Position numbers and translations under genes: made by a program. A DNA stretch of 64,000 nt, taken from Lacticaseibacillus kribbianus. GTDB lineage: Bacteria > Bacillota > Bacilli > Lactobacillales > Lactobacillaceae. This document shows, piece after piece, positions 42,003 through 50,707 of this stretch. Positions within the stretch are counted from its first letter, which is position 1; each line of letters begins with the position of its first letter. A model generated the notes under the pieces. It was not told the DNA's origin, made no database searches, and worked only from the letters and a program-made list of their open reading frames with translations. The stretch covers positions 1,054,001-1,118,000 of the forward strand of contig NZ_JAIPUL010000001.1 of assembly GCF_020180945.1 (NCBI RefSeq), read 5' to 3'.

Positions 42003-43199
42003 TTACGCTTTTGGGCCAAGCGTTACCAAGTAGCCAGCAGCAGTATCAGCAACTTCAGCATCGACGGAGATTGCCGCCAGCATCGCTTGTGCAAAGTTTT
42101 CGTTCACAGCCCAGCCAAGTTGTACTTCCTCGCGGTCGAACAGCTTGACGAAGCGCTTTGCATCCCCGATAAAGGCCAGTGCATCACCCGCAGCCTCGCC
42201 CAGCGCGGTGTCCGGAACGATGCCAATCTGCAGACCCAGGAAGCGGTAGCCGGTTGCGCTGGTTACGTCTGGCTGCATCAGGTAGCGGCCTTCGCCGTCT
42301 TTCAAGGTGTCGAGGAATTGGAACCCAGATTGGGTGGCAATGACAACCTTGTTGTAGGCGGGGTCGAGGTCAACGTTGATGATCTTCTTGATGCCGTCTG
42401 CATCAGTAGCAGAAGCAGCAGGAGCAGTCTTCAACTTTTCGGCAATCAAGCGGTTCTTGGTATTTAACACAACCTGGTCTAGCACGTTCTGTAGCAAGCG
42501 GTTCAGGTCGGTCGCATCACGCAGGGATTCATGGGAAGTGGTGATGGAACCACGGTAGGTGCCGGCGTTCCACTTCACGGTAATGAGTTCAGGCTTGCCC
42601 AGCTCTGGGTTAGCAGCCAGCTCTTCAACCGTGTGGAGGCTTTCGTCAGTCTTCTTAGCCACCACGTAGGTTCCGCCTGCTTGTTGAACACTGATAACAT
42701 CAGCAAACTTTGTCAGGTCATAGGTGGACTTGAGTTCGTCCTGTGCCTTGTACAAGATTTGCTGCGGGATGATAGCAGCAACGTCACCTGACACGATGCC
42801 ATCACGCTTCTGGCCTTTGCTGTTCAAGTAGTCAATCAGGCTACGTACTTCTGGGTTTTCTTTTTCAATCGTCTTCATACGGGTTTCCCCACCTTTCTTT
42901 GCGTTTGTCTGTGGTTCCTTTGGTTCCGCGGGTGTTTCGTTTGCGTCTTCCAGTTGCTTTTCTAAATCAGCGATTTTGTCCTTCAAGTCTTGGTTTTCTT
43001 TTTCAAGATCAGCCATTGACTTATCGTTCTCGTCGCTGTCAGCGGCCGCCTTGTCCAGGGCTTCCTGGTCAGCAGCTTCATCAGCAGCGCGCAAGATAAC
43101 TTGCTTTTTGCTTTCCAATTCGCCGCGTTTCGTTTCGTTTTCGGCCAAAGCCGCACGCGCCATCTTCAGGCGTGCGTTCAGAATGATTGGATTTTCCAT
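42003..43199 (-). CDS. Major capsid protein, HK97 fold
   Basis: 398 residues. N-terminal 110 residues form a coiled-coil scaffold (delta domain: ESKKQVILRAADEAADQEA, ADLEKENQDLKDKIADLEKQ) removed by the protease; mature part includes VVAKKTDESLHTVEELAANPE and DRLIAEKLKT-like segments and ends GYLVTLGPKA. ATG 43199 follows GAGGAG and overlaps the protease gene. A slippery heptamer lies 4 nt before its stop. Confidence 0.93.
   Translation of the reverse strand: MENPIILNARLKMARAALAENETKRGELESKKQVILRAADEAADQEALDKAAADSDENDKSMADLEKENQDLKDKIADLEKQLEDANETPAEPKEPQTNAKKGGETRMKTIEKENPEVRSLIDYLNSKGQKRDGIVSGDVAAIIPQQILYKAQDELKSTYDLTKFADVISVQQAGGTYVVAKKTDESLHTVEELAANPELGKPELITVKWNAGTYRGSITTSHESLRDATDLNRLLQNVLDQVVLNTKNRLIAEKLKTAPAASATDADGIKKIINVDLDPAYNKVVIATQSGFQFLDTLKDGEGRYLMQPDVTSATGYRFLGLQIGIVPDTALGEAAGDALAFIGDAKRFVKLFDREEVQLGWAVNENFAQAMLAAISVDAEVADTAAGYLVTLGPKA
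42009..42015 (-). other. Programmed -1 frameshift site CCCAAAA at the MCP 3' end
   Basis: MCP frame reads GGC-CCA-AAA-GCG-TAA, so C_CCA_AAA is in register. The -1 frame continues without stop into the Ig-like ORF. A hairpin CCCGG-CAA-CCGGG (about 41995-41979) follows and could stimulate slippage. Confidence 0.75.
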
Positions 43200-43768
43200 T
43201 TTTCTTTCAGCTCCTCCACGATCTTGTGCTTTCGTTCGTTGAATGCTTCTTCTTCGGCGTGTTCGTTGTCACGGCTACGTGCACCAATCTCGGTTGTTTC
43301 GTAGGCTGGGAAGGCCACCACAGATACCTCGAACAGGTCAACGTCAGTCAGCGTGTTGTGCCAGCCGTCATCGCGCTTCTCCACCTTTTGGTCTCGGATG
43401 TAGAAGCCGAATGATGCCTGCGACACGTCGCCGCGCTTTACTTTTGCGTAAATTGAAAGGGCCTCCGGGTCGTCGTCGTTAATCTCGACGGTTCCGAATA
43501 GCCCTTTGTCGTCTTTACGTAGCGTCATGGTGCCGGCGCTTGTACGCCCTAGCACCTTTCCGGTGTCGTGGTCGAACAACGCGCGGATATCGTGGTCTGC
43601 GATATCATCTGGGATTGCTTCTGGTGCTACGGTCTCAAACTGACCTCGATACAGTTCCGTTTCGTCGTTGAAGCGGATAAAGTAACCGGAAAGATACTTC
43701 TTGCCGCTATCGTCTTCGGTAGCTGCGCGGAAGTCAGCCGTTTTCGTCAGACTGGTTCTTTTCTCCAT
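43178..43768 (-). CDS. HK97-type prohead protease
   Basis: 196 residues, YLSGYFIRFNDETELYRGQFETV at the start, ALFDHDTGKVLGRTSAGTM (His in RALFDHD) and SFGFYIRDQKV (catalytic Ser). Cleaves the MCP scaffold. ATG 43768 follows GGAGGTGATAGCA. Overlaps portal by 35 bp and MCP by 22 bp. Confidence 0.9.
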   Translation of the reverse strand: MEKRTSLTKTADFRAATEDDSGKKYLSGYFIRFNDETELYRGQFETVAPEAIPDDIADHDIRALFDHDTGKVLGRTSAGTMTLRKDDKGLFGTVEINDDDPEALSIYAKVKRGDVSQASFGFYIRDQKVEKRDDGWHNTLTDVDLFEVSVVAFPAYETTEIGARSRDNEHAEEEAFNERKHKIVEELKEKWKIQSF

Positions 43769-44954
43769 TGCTATCACCTCCTTTCAATTTGGCCTGGTCG
43801 CCAAGTTGCGCGGTCGGCACATAATTCTCCAGGGTGATAAGTGATTCCATATCATCATCAGGCGGCAAGCCTACCCATCCACGCCACTCATTGCGACGCA
43901 TCGCGGTACGGTCAACCATTTCCTTGCCGGCATTTACCAGCTCAGCTAGGTCGTACTGGTACAGCGAACGTGGGTTGAAGCGGAAGTACCAGTTCGATGA
44001 GATGAGCACGTCACGCGTCAGCGCCTGCGCAATCATCTGGCCAAGGCCGGCAATGCGCGTGTTGACGAAGTTGTTGTATTCTTCGCGATTGAAGTCACCA
44101 ACGCCGAGCAAAAAGGCCGGTACTCCAAATAGTCCAGCCACGGTCTTCTTGTCGATTTCGATGCCTTCATTCAGCGCGATGTCCTGCAACGTCAACGGCT
44201 TGACCTGCTGCACCTCCAGTAGGTCTGCTGGGATAATCCACGGTTCCAACCCGTCAGAGTGACCAATATACTTATTTTTGACCTCTGTGCGACCTTCGTC
44301 ACTACTCAAGGCGTCACTGTCTGAGTCCACCTTGATAATGATATTCGGCATATACTTGCCACTCATAAAGACCGACTTCGTCTTCGCGGCCTGTGCCAAG
44401 TTGTTCAGTGTGGTGCTAAGAATCGTATCGAAGCCGTTGCCAATCAGCGGGTAACGTGGGTCCGGGTTGATGAGGAAATGCACCAGCTGAGCTGAGTCCA
44501 TTTCCTTGTCACCGTACCGGACGCGCAGGTCGGCAGTCTGCGAATCGTAGATGTAACTGACGTTCGCCATATCCAGCGGGCGTAACTCGGACAAGTATTC
44601 GCTACCTGGTTGCACGACAATCTGGCACAGCGAGTTGCCGTCACCATACAGGTACAGGTCACGAACAATCTTCGTCAGCCACGTCTTGCGGGTCATTCCC
44701 TTGGACGGGCTGACGTCAATCAGCCGTGACAGCTCATTGTTCACACGCTTGTCGCCCTTGTCGGTGTTCTCCAGCAAATGAATGCTCATCGAAGACACCA
44801 ACTCGGCAATCGTATTCACAGCAGACTGCACGTCCGGGTTGTCTGCCAGCCGCGTGTAGCCGCTAGTCTGCAATAGCTCTGACCACTGCGGTGAACCAAG
44901 TTGGACAATCGTTGGCGTGCTACGCTTTTCAGTTTTCCGTTTTAGTCCAAACAT
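43734..44954 (-). CDS. Portal protein, start codon separated from its RBS by IS30
   Basis: HK97-type portal, 406 residues, forms the dodecameric DNA entry ring. Motifs: NTIAELVSSMSIHLLE, LYLYGDGNSLCQIV, PLIGNGFDTILSTTLNNLAQ. The ATG (44954-44952) lies inside a 14-bp duplication; originally it followed terL with GGAGGTGATTAA directly upstream, now found at 46150-46160 beyond the IS. Upstream of the present ATG is IS end sequence with no ribosome binding site, so translation is probably poor. Confidence 0.9.
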   Translation of the reverse strand: MFGLKRKTEKRSTPTIVQLGSPQWSELLQTSGYTRLADNPDVQSAVNTIAELVSSMSIHLLENTDKGDKRVNNELSRLIDVSPSKGMTRKTWLTKIVRDLYLYGDGNSLCQIVVQPGSEYLSELRPLDMANVSYIYDSQTADLRVRYGDKEMDSAQLVHFLINPDPRYPLIGNGFDTILSTTLNNLAQAAKTKSVFMSGKYMPNIIIKVDSDSDALSSDEGRTEVKNKYIGHSDGLEPWIIPADLLEVQQVKPLTLQDIALNEGIEIDKKTVAGLFGVPAFLLGVGDFNREEYNNFVNTRIAGLGQMIAQALTRDVLISSNWYFRFNPRSLYQYDLAELVNAGKEMVDRTAMRRNEWRGWVGLPPDDDMESLITLENYVPTAQLGDQAKLKGGDSNGEKNQSDENG

Positions 44955-44958
44955 TTAA
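44945..44958 (+). repeat. Target-site duplication, left copy
   Basis: GTCCAAACATTTAA, identical to 46137-46150. Includes the complement of the portal start (ATGTTTGGAC on minus). Confidence 0.9.
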
Positions 44959-46136
44959 CCCCAGTTTACAATTCAAGTGCAACACCCTGACGACTAGACC
45001 AAAAAGGCCATGAAGACCTATTCTTGTTAGTACTAGCTAAACAAGAAAGCAGGAATCTTCATGACCCACTCTCAGACTAACACCCACAAGCATTACCAAC
45101 AACTCAGTTTTAGCGACCGTGCTACAATTCAGGCCCTTCGGGCTGCTGGTGACACCGCGACCGTGATTGCACAGAAGCTTCATCGCAGTAAAGCGACAAT
45201 CTCACGAGAAATCACGCGTGGATCTGTAACTCAGCTCGACTCGAAGCGTCACTCGCATCAAGTCTATCTTGCGGAAACTGCCCAAGCCATGCACGACCGT
45301 AAACGCGATAGAACCGGTCACTACGCCTTTCTTAAGACCGGCCGTGCGTTCTTCAAGGCTCTCGCCAGGGAGCTTACTCGTAAGCCGCGCGTACACAGCG
45401 TTGATAGCTTCGTACACTTCTATCGCGACCAGGGCAAGGCTTGCCCTTCAACGACAACTGTGTATCGCTACATCGACGCCGGGCTGCTTGAGCTAGACAA
45501 CATGACACTTCCCAAGAAGCTCCGACGCCGCATCAAAGGCTATAAGAACGCCCACAAGCGCAAGAATAAGAAGACATACGGCGACTCAATCGAGTTGCGT
45601 CCTGCGGCCGTGAATGACCGCACAGGCGTGGGACATTGGGAAGGCGACTTGGTCAAAGGTATTCGCTTAGCTGATGAGCCAGCATTAATGACGCTCACAG
45701 AACGGTACAGCCGGACTGAGATCATCGTCAAGATTCCTGACTATCATGCGGGCACCTGCCTTAAAGCCTTGCAAGACACGATTGACGACTACGGGGCCAA
45801 GGAATTTGAGAGTATCACTTTTGACAATGGTTCCGAGTTTGCCAAGTTATCAGAGATTGTTGGAACCCAGATTTACTTCGCACATCCGTACTCGCCTTGG
45901 GAGCGTGGCACAAACGAGAACGCCAATGGACTGCTTAGGGAATTCTTCCCGAAAGGGAAGTCTCTCAGAGCCGTTACCCTGGTTGAAATTCAAGCAGTCC
46001 AATCCGCACTGAACCATCGTCCCAGACGTATTCTGAACTATCTTCGCCCATGCGATTACTACCGATGCATGGCGTAACAGCCTAGACCACTATCAAGAAT
46101 TCGTTATCATCGTTGCACTTGACTTGAAAATTGAGG
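44959..46136 (+). mobile_element. IS30-family insertion sequence (copy 2), 1178 bp
   Basis: Terminal inverted repeats of 25 bp with 21 matches (left starts CCCCAGTTTACAATT, right end complement starts CCTCAATTTTCAAGT; both end in TCAAGTGCAAC). Flanked by 14-bp direct repeats. Inserted exactly at the terL-portal junction. Confidence 0.92.
45061..46077 (+). CDS. IS30-family transposase (copy 2)
   Basis: 338 residues: HTH (QLSFSDRATIQALRAAGDTA, IAQKLHRSKATISREI), catalytic residues in VGHWEGDLVKG, ITFDNGSEFAKL and ERGTNENANGLLREFFPKG. Complete, likely active. Oriented against the phage late genes. Confidence 0.95.
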   Translation: MTHSQTNTHKHYQQLSFSDRATIQALRAAGDTATVIAQKLHRSKATISREITRGSVTQLDSKRHSHQVYLAETAQAMHDRKRDRTGHYAFLKTGRAFFKALARELTRKPRVHSVDSFVHFYRDQGKACPSTTTVYRYIDAGLLELDNMTLPKKLRRRIKGYKNAHKRKNKKTYGDSIELRPAAVNDRTGVGHWEGDLVKGIRLADEPALMTLTERYSRTEIIVKIPDYHAGTCLKALQDTIDDYGAKEFESITFDNGSEFAKLSEIVGTQIYFAHPYSPWERGTNENANGLLREFFPKGKSLRAVTLVEIQAVQSALNHRPRRILNYLRPCDYYRCMA

Positions 46137-46150
46137 GTCCAAACATTTAA
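46137..46150 (+). repeat. Target-site duplication, right copy
   Basis: GTCCAAACATTTAA. On the minus strand a vestigial ATG (46146-46144) follows the native GGAGG and would give only a 17-residue peptide reading into the IS. Confidence 0.9.
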
Positions 46151-47877
46151 TCACCTCCTTTCAGCCAGGCCGCCGCATTCTCGTTCTTCGTGATGTCCTC
46201 AGACATCTGCACGCATGCGAACACGGACGCATCAAAAAGGTCAATGCGCTGGTTGCCTGACTGCCCGTCAATCTTGTCGTACTGAATTGCGTCGTCAACC
46301 TTCTCGACTGCAGCCACATTGGATACACAGTACTCATAGGCTTCAGAATGGCAATAATATAGTTCCTTGTTCTTGGCCTTCACTTCGATACGCCGGAAGC
46401 CTTCAGACTTCTTGAAGTAATACTGCGGCTGGTCAACGATGCGGAAGTGTGCCTTCTTCATCTTCATGAAAAACTCACGGCCAAACTTCTTATCGAAACC
46501 AATCTTTTGAATCTTGAAGCCCATGGCACGCATTTCTTCAAACCATTTCACGATGTCGTCGTACAGCACGGTCGCGGTGTTACTCATCGTCAGCCATCCA
46601 TCGTCTTCCCAACCAAACAGCGGGATGCCGTCCTTGTCTGCTTTCTCGTGTGCGGCTTGGCGCGGGAAGAACGCGTGCGTGATGATAATGTCCACATCAC
46701 CCTTGCGACCGTACAGAGCAGCGGCAGTGAGGTCGTGCAGTTTGGACAAGTCCGCTCCGCCGTACCACTTGACGTTCATCTTTGCGAGCTCTTCCAGTGA
46801 CCAATCGTATGAGCGGTCAGACGCCTTGAAATCTTCAATGTCGAAGTAGGCCTTTGAGCTGGCCGTGAAGACGTTCAGCGTCTTGTTGAAAAACTCCAGC
46901 CGCGTCTGCGGATCATTGAGCGCCATCTCAGCATCGCGCTTCAAGTCATCAAGTGAGACGGATACGCCCACCGACGGGTTCGACTTGATGAGCACCTCGT
47001 CGGACGTGAAGTCGTCCACATCGCCATCGTCGTTTTGGTCGGCCTGGCAGATGAAGAAGAAGTACTCATCATCCTCGATCGCGCCGGACAGCACCTTCTT
47101 GGCGTATTCCACGCGCTGAGCGAGGAAGCCGTTCGGAATATCGCCGGCGGTCGAGATGCCAATCAGCAGCTTGTTCCGATACGCCTTCTGCGCGTTCTTC
47201 ATCAGGATATATTTCTTCGCCGATTTGAACGCATGCAGTTCGTCCAAGATGAGCAGGTTCGCGTTCAGCGAGTCGAGTCTCTTTTCATCGCTAGCCAGCG
47301 CTTGGATATAGATCGAACCGTCTTCGCCAAAGTCCTTAGCAATCGAGTGCTCGGAGTTGTTGTCGCGAATCTGGTAGGTCGAATCGTGGAAACGGTCGAT
47401 GTTGAATTTCAACAGGCTGAACGATTCCATCGTCTGTTTCAGACTATTCGCTAACACATATAGCTTAGAGCCCGACCGCGCTTCGAGCAGCGACAGCGCG
47501 AACCCCAGCGCCGCGGCGAACGTCGTCTTCCCTTGCTTCCGCGGAATCATGATGAGCACTTCGTGGAAGCGGCGAAGGTCGGTGTCCTTACGGTAGAAGC
47601 ATAGCATGTTGACGATGCAAAACTTCTGCCAGTCAGTCAACAGCAGAGGCCGCCCACGCATTGGACGGCCTTCCAAGTCTTCACCTTGTTGATGTACGAA
47701 CACGTTCTCGATCAAGTTGATCACGAAGTCTGCATCTTCAGCGCGGATGTCGAATTCATCCGTTCGCTTCAGGTCGTCGAGAAACCGTTGACCTGCCTGC
47801 ACACGCAGCCGGTTGGCCGGAATCGAACCGTCAACCACACCACGAGCATAAGCAGTAGCAGTCTCGAAGTTATCCAT
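46147..47877 (-). CDS. terL: Terminase large subunit
   Basis: DNA-packaging motor, 576 residues. Walker A-like RKQGKTTFAAALGFAL (about 120-135), Walker B LLILDELHAF, and C-terminal RNase H nuclease with GGADLSKLHDLTAAAL and FGREFFMK. ATG 47877 preferred over GTG 47886; start overlaps terS stop. Stop TAA is contiguous with the original portal ATG. Confidence 0.93.
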   Translation of the reverse strand: MDNFETATAYARGVVDGSIPANRLRVQAGQRFLDDLKRTDEFDIRAEDADFVINLIENVFVHQQGEDLEGRPMRGRPLLLTDWQKFCIVNMLCFYRKDTDLRRFHEVLIMIPRKQGKTTFAAALGFALSLLEARSGSKLYVLANSLKQTMESFSLLKFNIDRFHDSTYQIRDNNSEHSIAKDFGEDGSIYIQALASDEKRLDSLNANLLILDELHAFKSAKKYILMKNAQKAYRNKLLIGISTAGDIPNGFLAQRVEYAKKVLSGAIEDDEYFFFICQADQNDDGDVDDFTSDEVLIKSNPSVGVSVSLDDLKRDAEMALNDPQTRLEFFNKTLNVFTASSKAYFDIEDFKASDRSYDWSLEELAKMNVKWYGGADLSKLHDLTAAALYGRKGDVDIIITHAFFPRQAAHEKADKDGIPLFGWEDDGWLTMSNTATVLYDDIVKWFEEMRAMGFKIQKIGFDKKFGREFFMKMKKAHFRIVDQPQYYFKKSEGFRRIEVKAKNKELYYCHSEAYEYCVSNVAAVEKVDDAIQYDKIDGQSGNQRIDLFDASVFACVQMSEDITKNENAAAWLKGGD

Positions 47878-48247
47878 CGCGACCACGGCTCTTCATGAAT
47901 TCTGCTAGTGGGTTCGCGTTGACGGTCGGCACCACTTCCACACTGTTTGATTTCGGATTCAGCTGTAGCCGATCGGAGTAGCTGGCGATGTCCTTACGGA
48001 GCGATTCAATCGCGTTGAGAATCGGCACCTTACGCTGGTTTGTGGCGCCGGCTTTGTTGGTGTAATCTTCTGTGACCTTGTAGCCCGATTCCTCATACTG
48101 GTGATTCAGTGCGGCATACTGGTCAAGCATTCCGGCATAGATCGTGATGAGGTCATCGTATGCTGATTTGTACACGCCCAGGTATTTCATCTGCTCAACC
48201 ACGCGGCGCCTGCGGTCCAGCGTGTCCACTCTTACTTCTTGTGCCAT
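47870..48247 (-). CDS. terS: Terminase small subunit, P27 family
   Basis: 125 residues recognising cos: VEQMKYLGVYKSAYDDLITIYAGMLDQY, SLRKDIASYSDRLQLNPKS. Start ATG follows AAGGGGTG. Lies between the HNH gene and terL. Confidence 0.87.
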   Translation of the reverse strand: MAQEVRVDTLDRRRRVVEQMKYLGVYKSAYDDLITIYAGMLDQYAALNHQYEESGYKVTEDYTNKAGATNQRKVPILNAIESLRKDIASYSDRLQLNPKSNSVEVVPTVNANPLAEFMKSRGRDG

Positions 48248-48323
48248 CCGCGGCACCCCTTTCACTTACAATTTCCGCGTAGTCGGAAAAAACTCCCACT
48301 GTCCCGTCTCCCGTAAGCCAAAA
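48248..48323 (-). other. Candidate cos region
   Basis: 76-bp non-coding gap between HNH and terS, containing a C-run/G-run (GAACGGGGGGGATCC near 48336-48350 on plus, partly in the HNH end) and ACGGGAGACGGGAC on the minus strand. In HNH-terS-terL phages cos lies here. The cleavage site itself cannot be read. Confidence 0.35.
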
Positions 48324-48677
48324 TTATTTTTGTGAACGGGGGGGATCCAAATTTTTATCGGCAAAAAATTTTTCAAACTCGCGTCGCCGTTTCTCTTGCC
48401 AGTACAATCCTGCGCCGGTCACTTCATCCGTGAGCCGGTCGTGCATCTTGTTGTGTGATGCAGCAGAGAGTGGCAACAGGTTCCACGTCTGCAAAGCCAG
48501 CATCGGATAGTCAGCCAGTGGATAGATGTGGTGGATCATCGTGGCTTGCGCCACCCGCCCGTATCGCTTGGCTTCTTGGTCCTCGTATTTGTACTTGCGC
48601 AGGACCACGGCGCGCTTGCGTTGCCAGCGTTGTGACTGGTAGAACGCGCGGTTACGCTCTCGGTTAGCCAAGAGCAT
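48324..48677 (-). CDS. HNH endonuclease next to terminase
   Basis: 117 residues. HNH motif residues: MIHHIYPLADYP, WNLLPLSAASHNKMHD. In HK97-like cos phages this HNH protein works with terminase for specific DNA cleavage and morphogenesis. Start ATG 48677 after AAAGGGTG; the tail of the preceding gene overlaps it. Confidence 0.87.
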   Translation of the reverse strand: MLLANRERNRAFYQSQRWQRKRAVVLRKYKYEDQEAKRYGRVAQATMIHHIYPLADYPMLALQTWNLLPLSAASHNKMHDRLTDEVTGAGLYWQEKRRREFEKFFADKNLDPPRSQK

Positions 48678-48909
48678 CACCCTTTGTGTACTGTTTAATC
48701 TTGTCCACTCGCATGTCTGACCAAGTGTCGTGCGTCCCGTCTGATTTGTAGACCGTAACGACTGGCATTGACTGGTAGCCTTGCTTGCGGAAACGTGCAT
48801 AGTCCCGCTCGTCAGCCATGATTGTTTGGACTGGCATGGCACGAGACAGCAGGTTGGCTGTCATGCGACACTTGGCACAGTTTTGTTTGGTATAAATGAT
48901 TGCGTGCAT
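48664..48909 (-). CDS. Glutaredoxin/NrdH-like protein
   Basis: 81 residues with redox motif CAKC (MHAIIYTKQNCAKCRMTAN) and cis-Pro SMPVVTV. Probable dithiol reductant, perhaps for ribonucleotide reductase during phage growth. In-frame upstream ATGs at 48999 and 48987 would add 30 or 26 residues (IRFDYGYVSSTEQAIIEKL); the shorter form matches the family. Confidence 0.75.
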   Translation of the reverse strand: MHAIIYTKQNCAKCRMTANLLSRAMPVQTIMADERDYARFRKQGYQSMPVVTVYKSDGTHDTWSDMRVDKIKQYTKGDALG

Positions 48910-48991
48910 ACGTTTCTCTTCCCTCGATAGTTTCTCAATGATTGCTTGCTCTGTGCTGCTGACGTAGCCGTAATCAAATCGGATCATGCGA

Positions 48992-50140
48992 TTAGACATA
49001 GTAGATTGCCCTCGTATCATGATCGCTGTATTCGACCAGCTCAAACGTTTTGTGGGCAACAACCCCGAGGTCATCAGTCCAGCGGTCATTAGGTTTTCTC
49101 GTTGATACTTGACGTTGTACGAAGCCGCCTAGGTCTTTGCTCATCTCTGAATGGAGATGCCCCGTAAACAATTCGCGGTTCTGTGCTGTGCCTAACATGA
49201 AGCCAAACTCATCAAGATACTTGGCCAGATAGTTGTTCTTGCCCTTGTCTCCGTGAGTGGCCCCAATGAAGTTGTGTCCCATAATAGCGCCCTTGTAGTG
49301 TTTTAGCGATATATCCCATGTGATGTTTGTTTGGTTGCTGTAGGCGCGTTTCAATAGGCGTGCGAACATATATCCAACTGACGGGTCGTGGTTTCCGGCA
49401 CAATACATGACCTCACACTCATTGGCGTTCTTAATGATTGCTTCAATCAGTGTCTCGAAGTATTGCTCCATTTCATTCACAGTTTCTCCTAGGTCGGTTG
49501 TTTCGAGCTGTGTGCCCTTTGCTGTGGTCGAGTTGATGTTGTCCACGTGAGCCAGGTCACCACCCAGAATGAGCAATATCTTTGCATAATGGCCGCGTTG
49601 TATGATATCTAGCTGCCGCTTCAAGGACTCTGCGTAAATATCAAATGTGTGCCCGTTGAAGTGTGTGTCAAATGCGGGAACGACAAGATATCGTTCTGAT
49701 GGTACAAAAATAGGAGCCTTGGCTTTATAGGGCTCCTTGTGTGTGATGATGTCATTCATCAATGATTCATATTGTTCGGCCGCGACCAATGGCCTAATTT
49801 GTATCTTGCTCTGGTACAGAGTAGCTTCGGGCGTCTGCTTCCAGAAATTGCTCGTGGCACGTACAAGCTCCCACTTGGTGTAATCGTACCCGTGAGCTTC
49901 TAGCACCTCTCTAGGCGTCATTTTGTGGCCCCTGACAACCTTTAGAATTGTCTGACTAGACTGTGTACCGTCTGAGTCATATTCATTAGTCATGGGTGAT
50001 TGAAACTCAATTCCAAGCCGCCGCGATTTCTTCTGGACTGCATCGTAACTAATTCCTAGCTCGTCTGCTGTCTCGCGTCTGGTAAATCCTTCAGAGGCGA
50101 GCTTCCTAATGCCACTGATTTGTTCATCTGTCCATTGCAT
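48992..50140 (-). CDS. Phage metallophosphoesterase with N-terminal HTH
   Basis: 382 residues. Residues 1-45 form a homeodomain-like HTH (RKLASEGFTRRETADELGISYDAVQKKSRRL). The rest is calcineurin-like: FDTHFNGHTFD, LGGDLAHVDN, AGNHDPS, ATHGDKG, TGHLHSE supply the two-metal centre. Substrate unknown; similar proteins sit before the packaging genes of lactobacillar phages. Confidence 0.85.
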   Translation of the reverse strand: MQWTDEQISGIRKLASEGFTRRETADELGISYDAVQKKSRRLGIEFQSPMTNEYDSDGTQSSQTILKVVRGHKMTPREVLEAHGYDYTKWELVRATSNFWKQTPEATLYQSKIQIRPLVAAEQYESLMNDIITHKEPYKAKAPIFVPSERYLVVPAFDTHFNGHTFDIYAESLKRQLDIIQRGHYAKILLILGGDLAHVDNINSTTAKGTQLETTDLGETVNEMEQYFETLIEAIIKNANECEVMYCAGNHDPSVGYMFARLLKRAYSNQTNITWDISLKHYKGAIMGHNFIGATHGDKGKNNYLAKYLDEFGFMLGTAQNRELFTGHLHSEMSKDLGGFVQRQVSTRKPNDRWTDDLGVVAHKTFELVEYSDHDTRAIYYV

Positions 50141-50303
50141 CTACTCGCCTCCGAAACTGTTCCAAGTCTTGCTTGGCAAGCCTACGTTCCATACGATGAA
50201 CTTGTTTGCCATTTCCTTGGAACTCATGTTTCCATTCGTCCCAATCCCAACATTTATTTGTTGCCTTCCATCGGTAAGGATCATATTTTCCTTTTGAATT
50301 CAT
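50124..50303 (-). CDS. 59-residue phage protein, unknown
   Basis: Basic, Trp-rich small protein (NSKGKYDPYRWKATNKCWDWDEW). ATG 50303 follows GGAGGCGAGGAC. Overlaps the metallophosphoesterase start by 17 bp. Confidence 0.65.
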   Translation of the reverse strand: MNSKGKYDPYRWKATNKCWDWDEWKHEFQGNGKQVHRMERRLAKQDLEQFRRRVDAMDR

Positions 50304-50329
50304 GTCCTCGCCTCCAAAAAATAAGTTGC

Positions 50330-50358
50330 TTGCAATATAACTCCAAATATAGGACAAT
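50330..50358 (+). promoter_or_regulatory. Probable promoter of csbD
   Basis: TTGCAA (50330-50335), 17-bp spacer, GACAAT (50353-50358), plus strand, opposite to phage late transcription. Confidence 0.55.
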
Positions 50359-50386
50359 GATGGTACACCAAAAGGAGGTAATATCT

Positions 50387-50596
50387 ATGAGCTTAGATGG
50401 TAAAGTTGATAGCACTAAGGACAAAATCTCCGGTAAAGCCAAAGAAGTTGAAGGTAAAGTTACTGGCGATAAGGCCCGTGAAGCACAAGGTAAGGCTGAA
50501 GGCGTGCTTGGCAAAGTAAAAGAAAAATTAGACGATGCCAAAGATGCCGTTAAAGATACCGTTGATGACGTAAAAGAAAAGTTCAATAAAGATTAA
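50387..50596 (+). CDS. CsbD-family stress-response protein
   Basis: 69 residues, Lys/Asp/Ala-rich repeats (SLDGKVDSTKDKISGKAKEVEGKVTGD). CsbD proteins are small general-stress proteins of unknown mechanism. Behind AAAGGAGG, with own promoter and terminator on the opposite strand to late genes: a typical prophage-carried accessory gene. Confidence 0.88.
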   Translation: MSLDGKVDSTKDKISGKAKEVEGKVTGDKAREAQGKAEGVLGKVKEKLDDAKDAVKDTVDDVKEKFNKD

Positions 50597-50603
50597 TCTC
50601 TTG

Positions 50604-50630
50604 GCCGGCATTTGCCGGCTATTTGTTTGC
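50604..50630 (+). terminator. csbD terminator
   Basis: GCCGGC-ATTT-GCCGGC hairpin followed by TATTTGTTT. Confidence 0.75.
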
Positions 50631-50673
50631 ACAAAAATAGCACCTCACCGTTTGGCGGAGTGCTTGCGTAAAT

Positions 50674-50692
50674 AAAAAGACGCCTAAGCGTC
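50674..50692 (-). terminator. Terminator of the secreted coiled-coil gene
   Basis: GACGC-TTAG-GCGTC hairpin followed by TTTTTATTT on the minus strand; another small hairpin (50639-50663) lies beyond it. Confidence 0.7.
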
Positions 50693-50707
50693 CTTGAGAA
50701 ATAAAAC

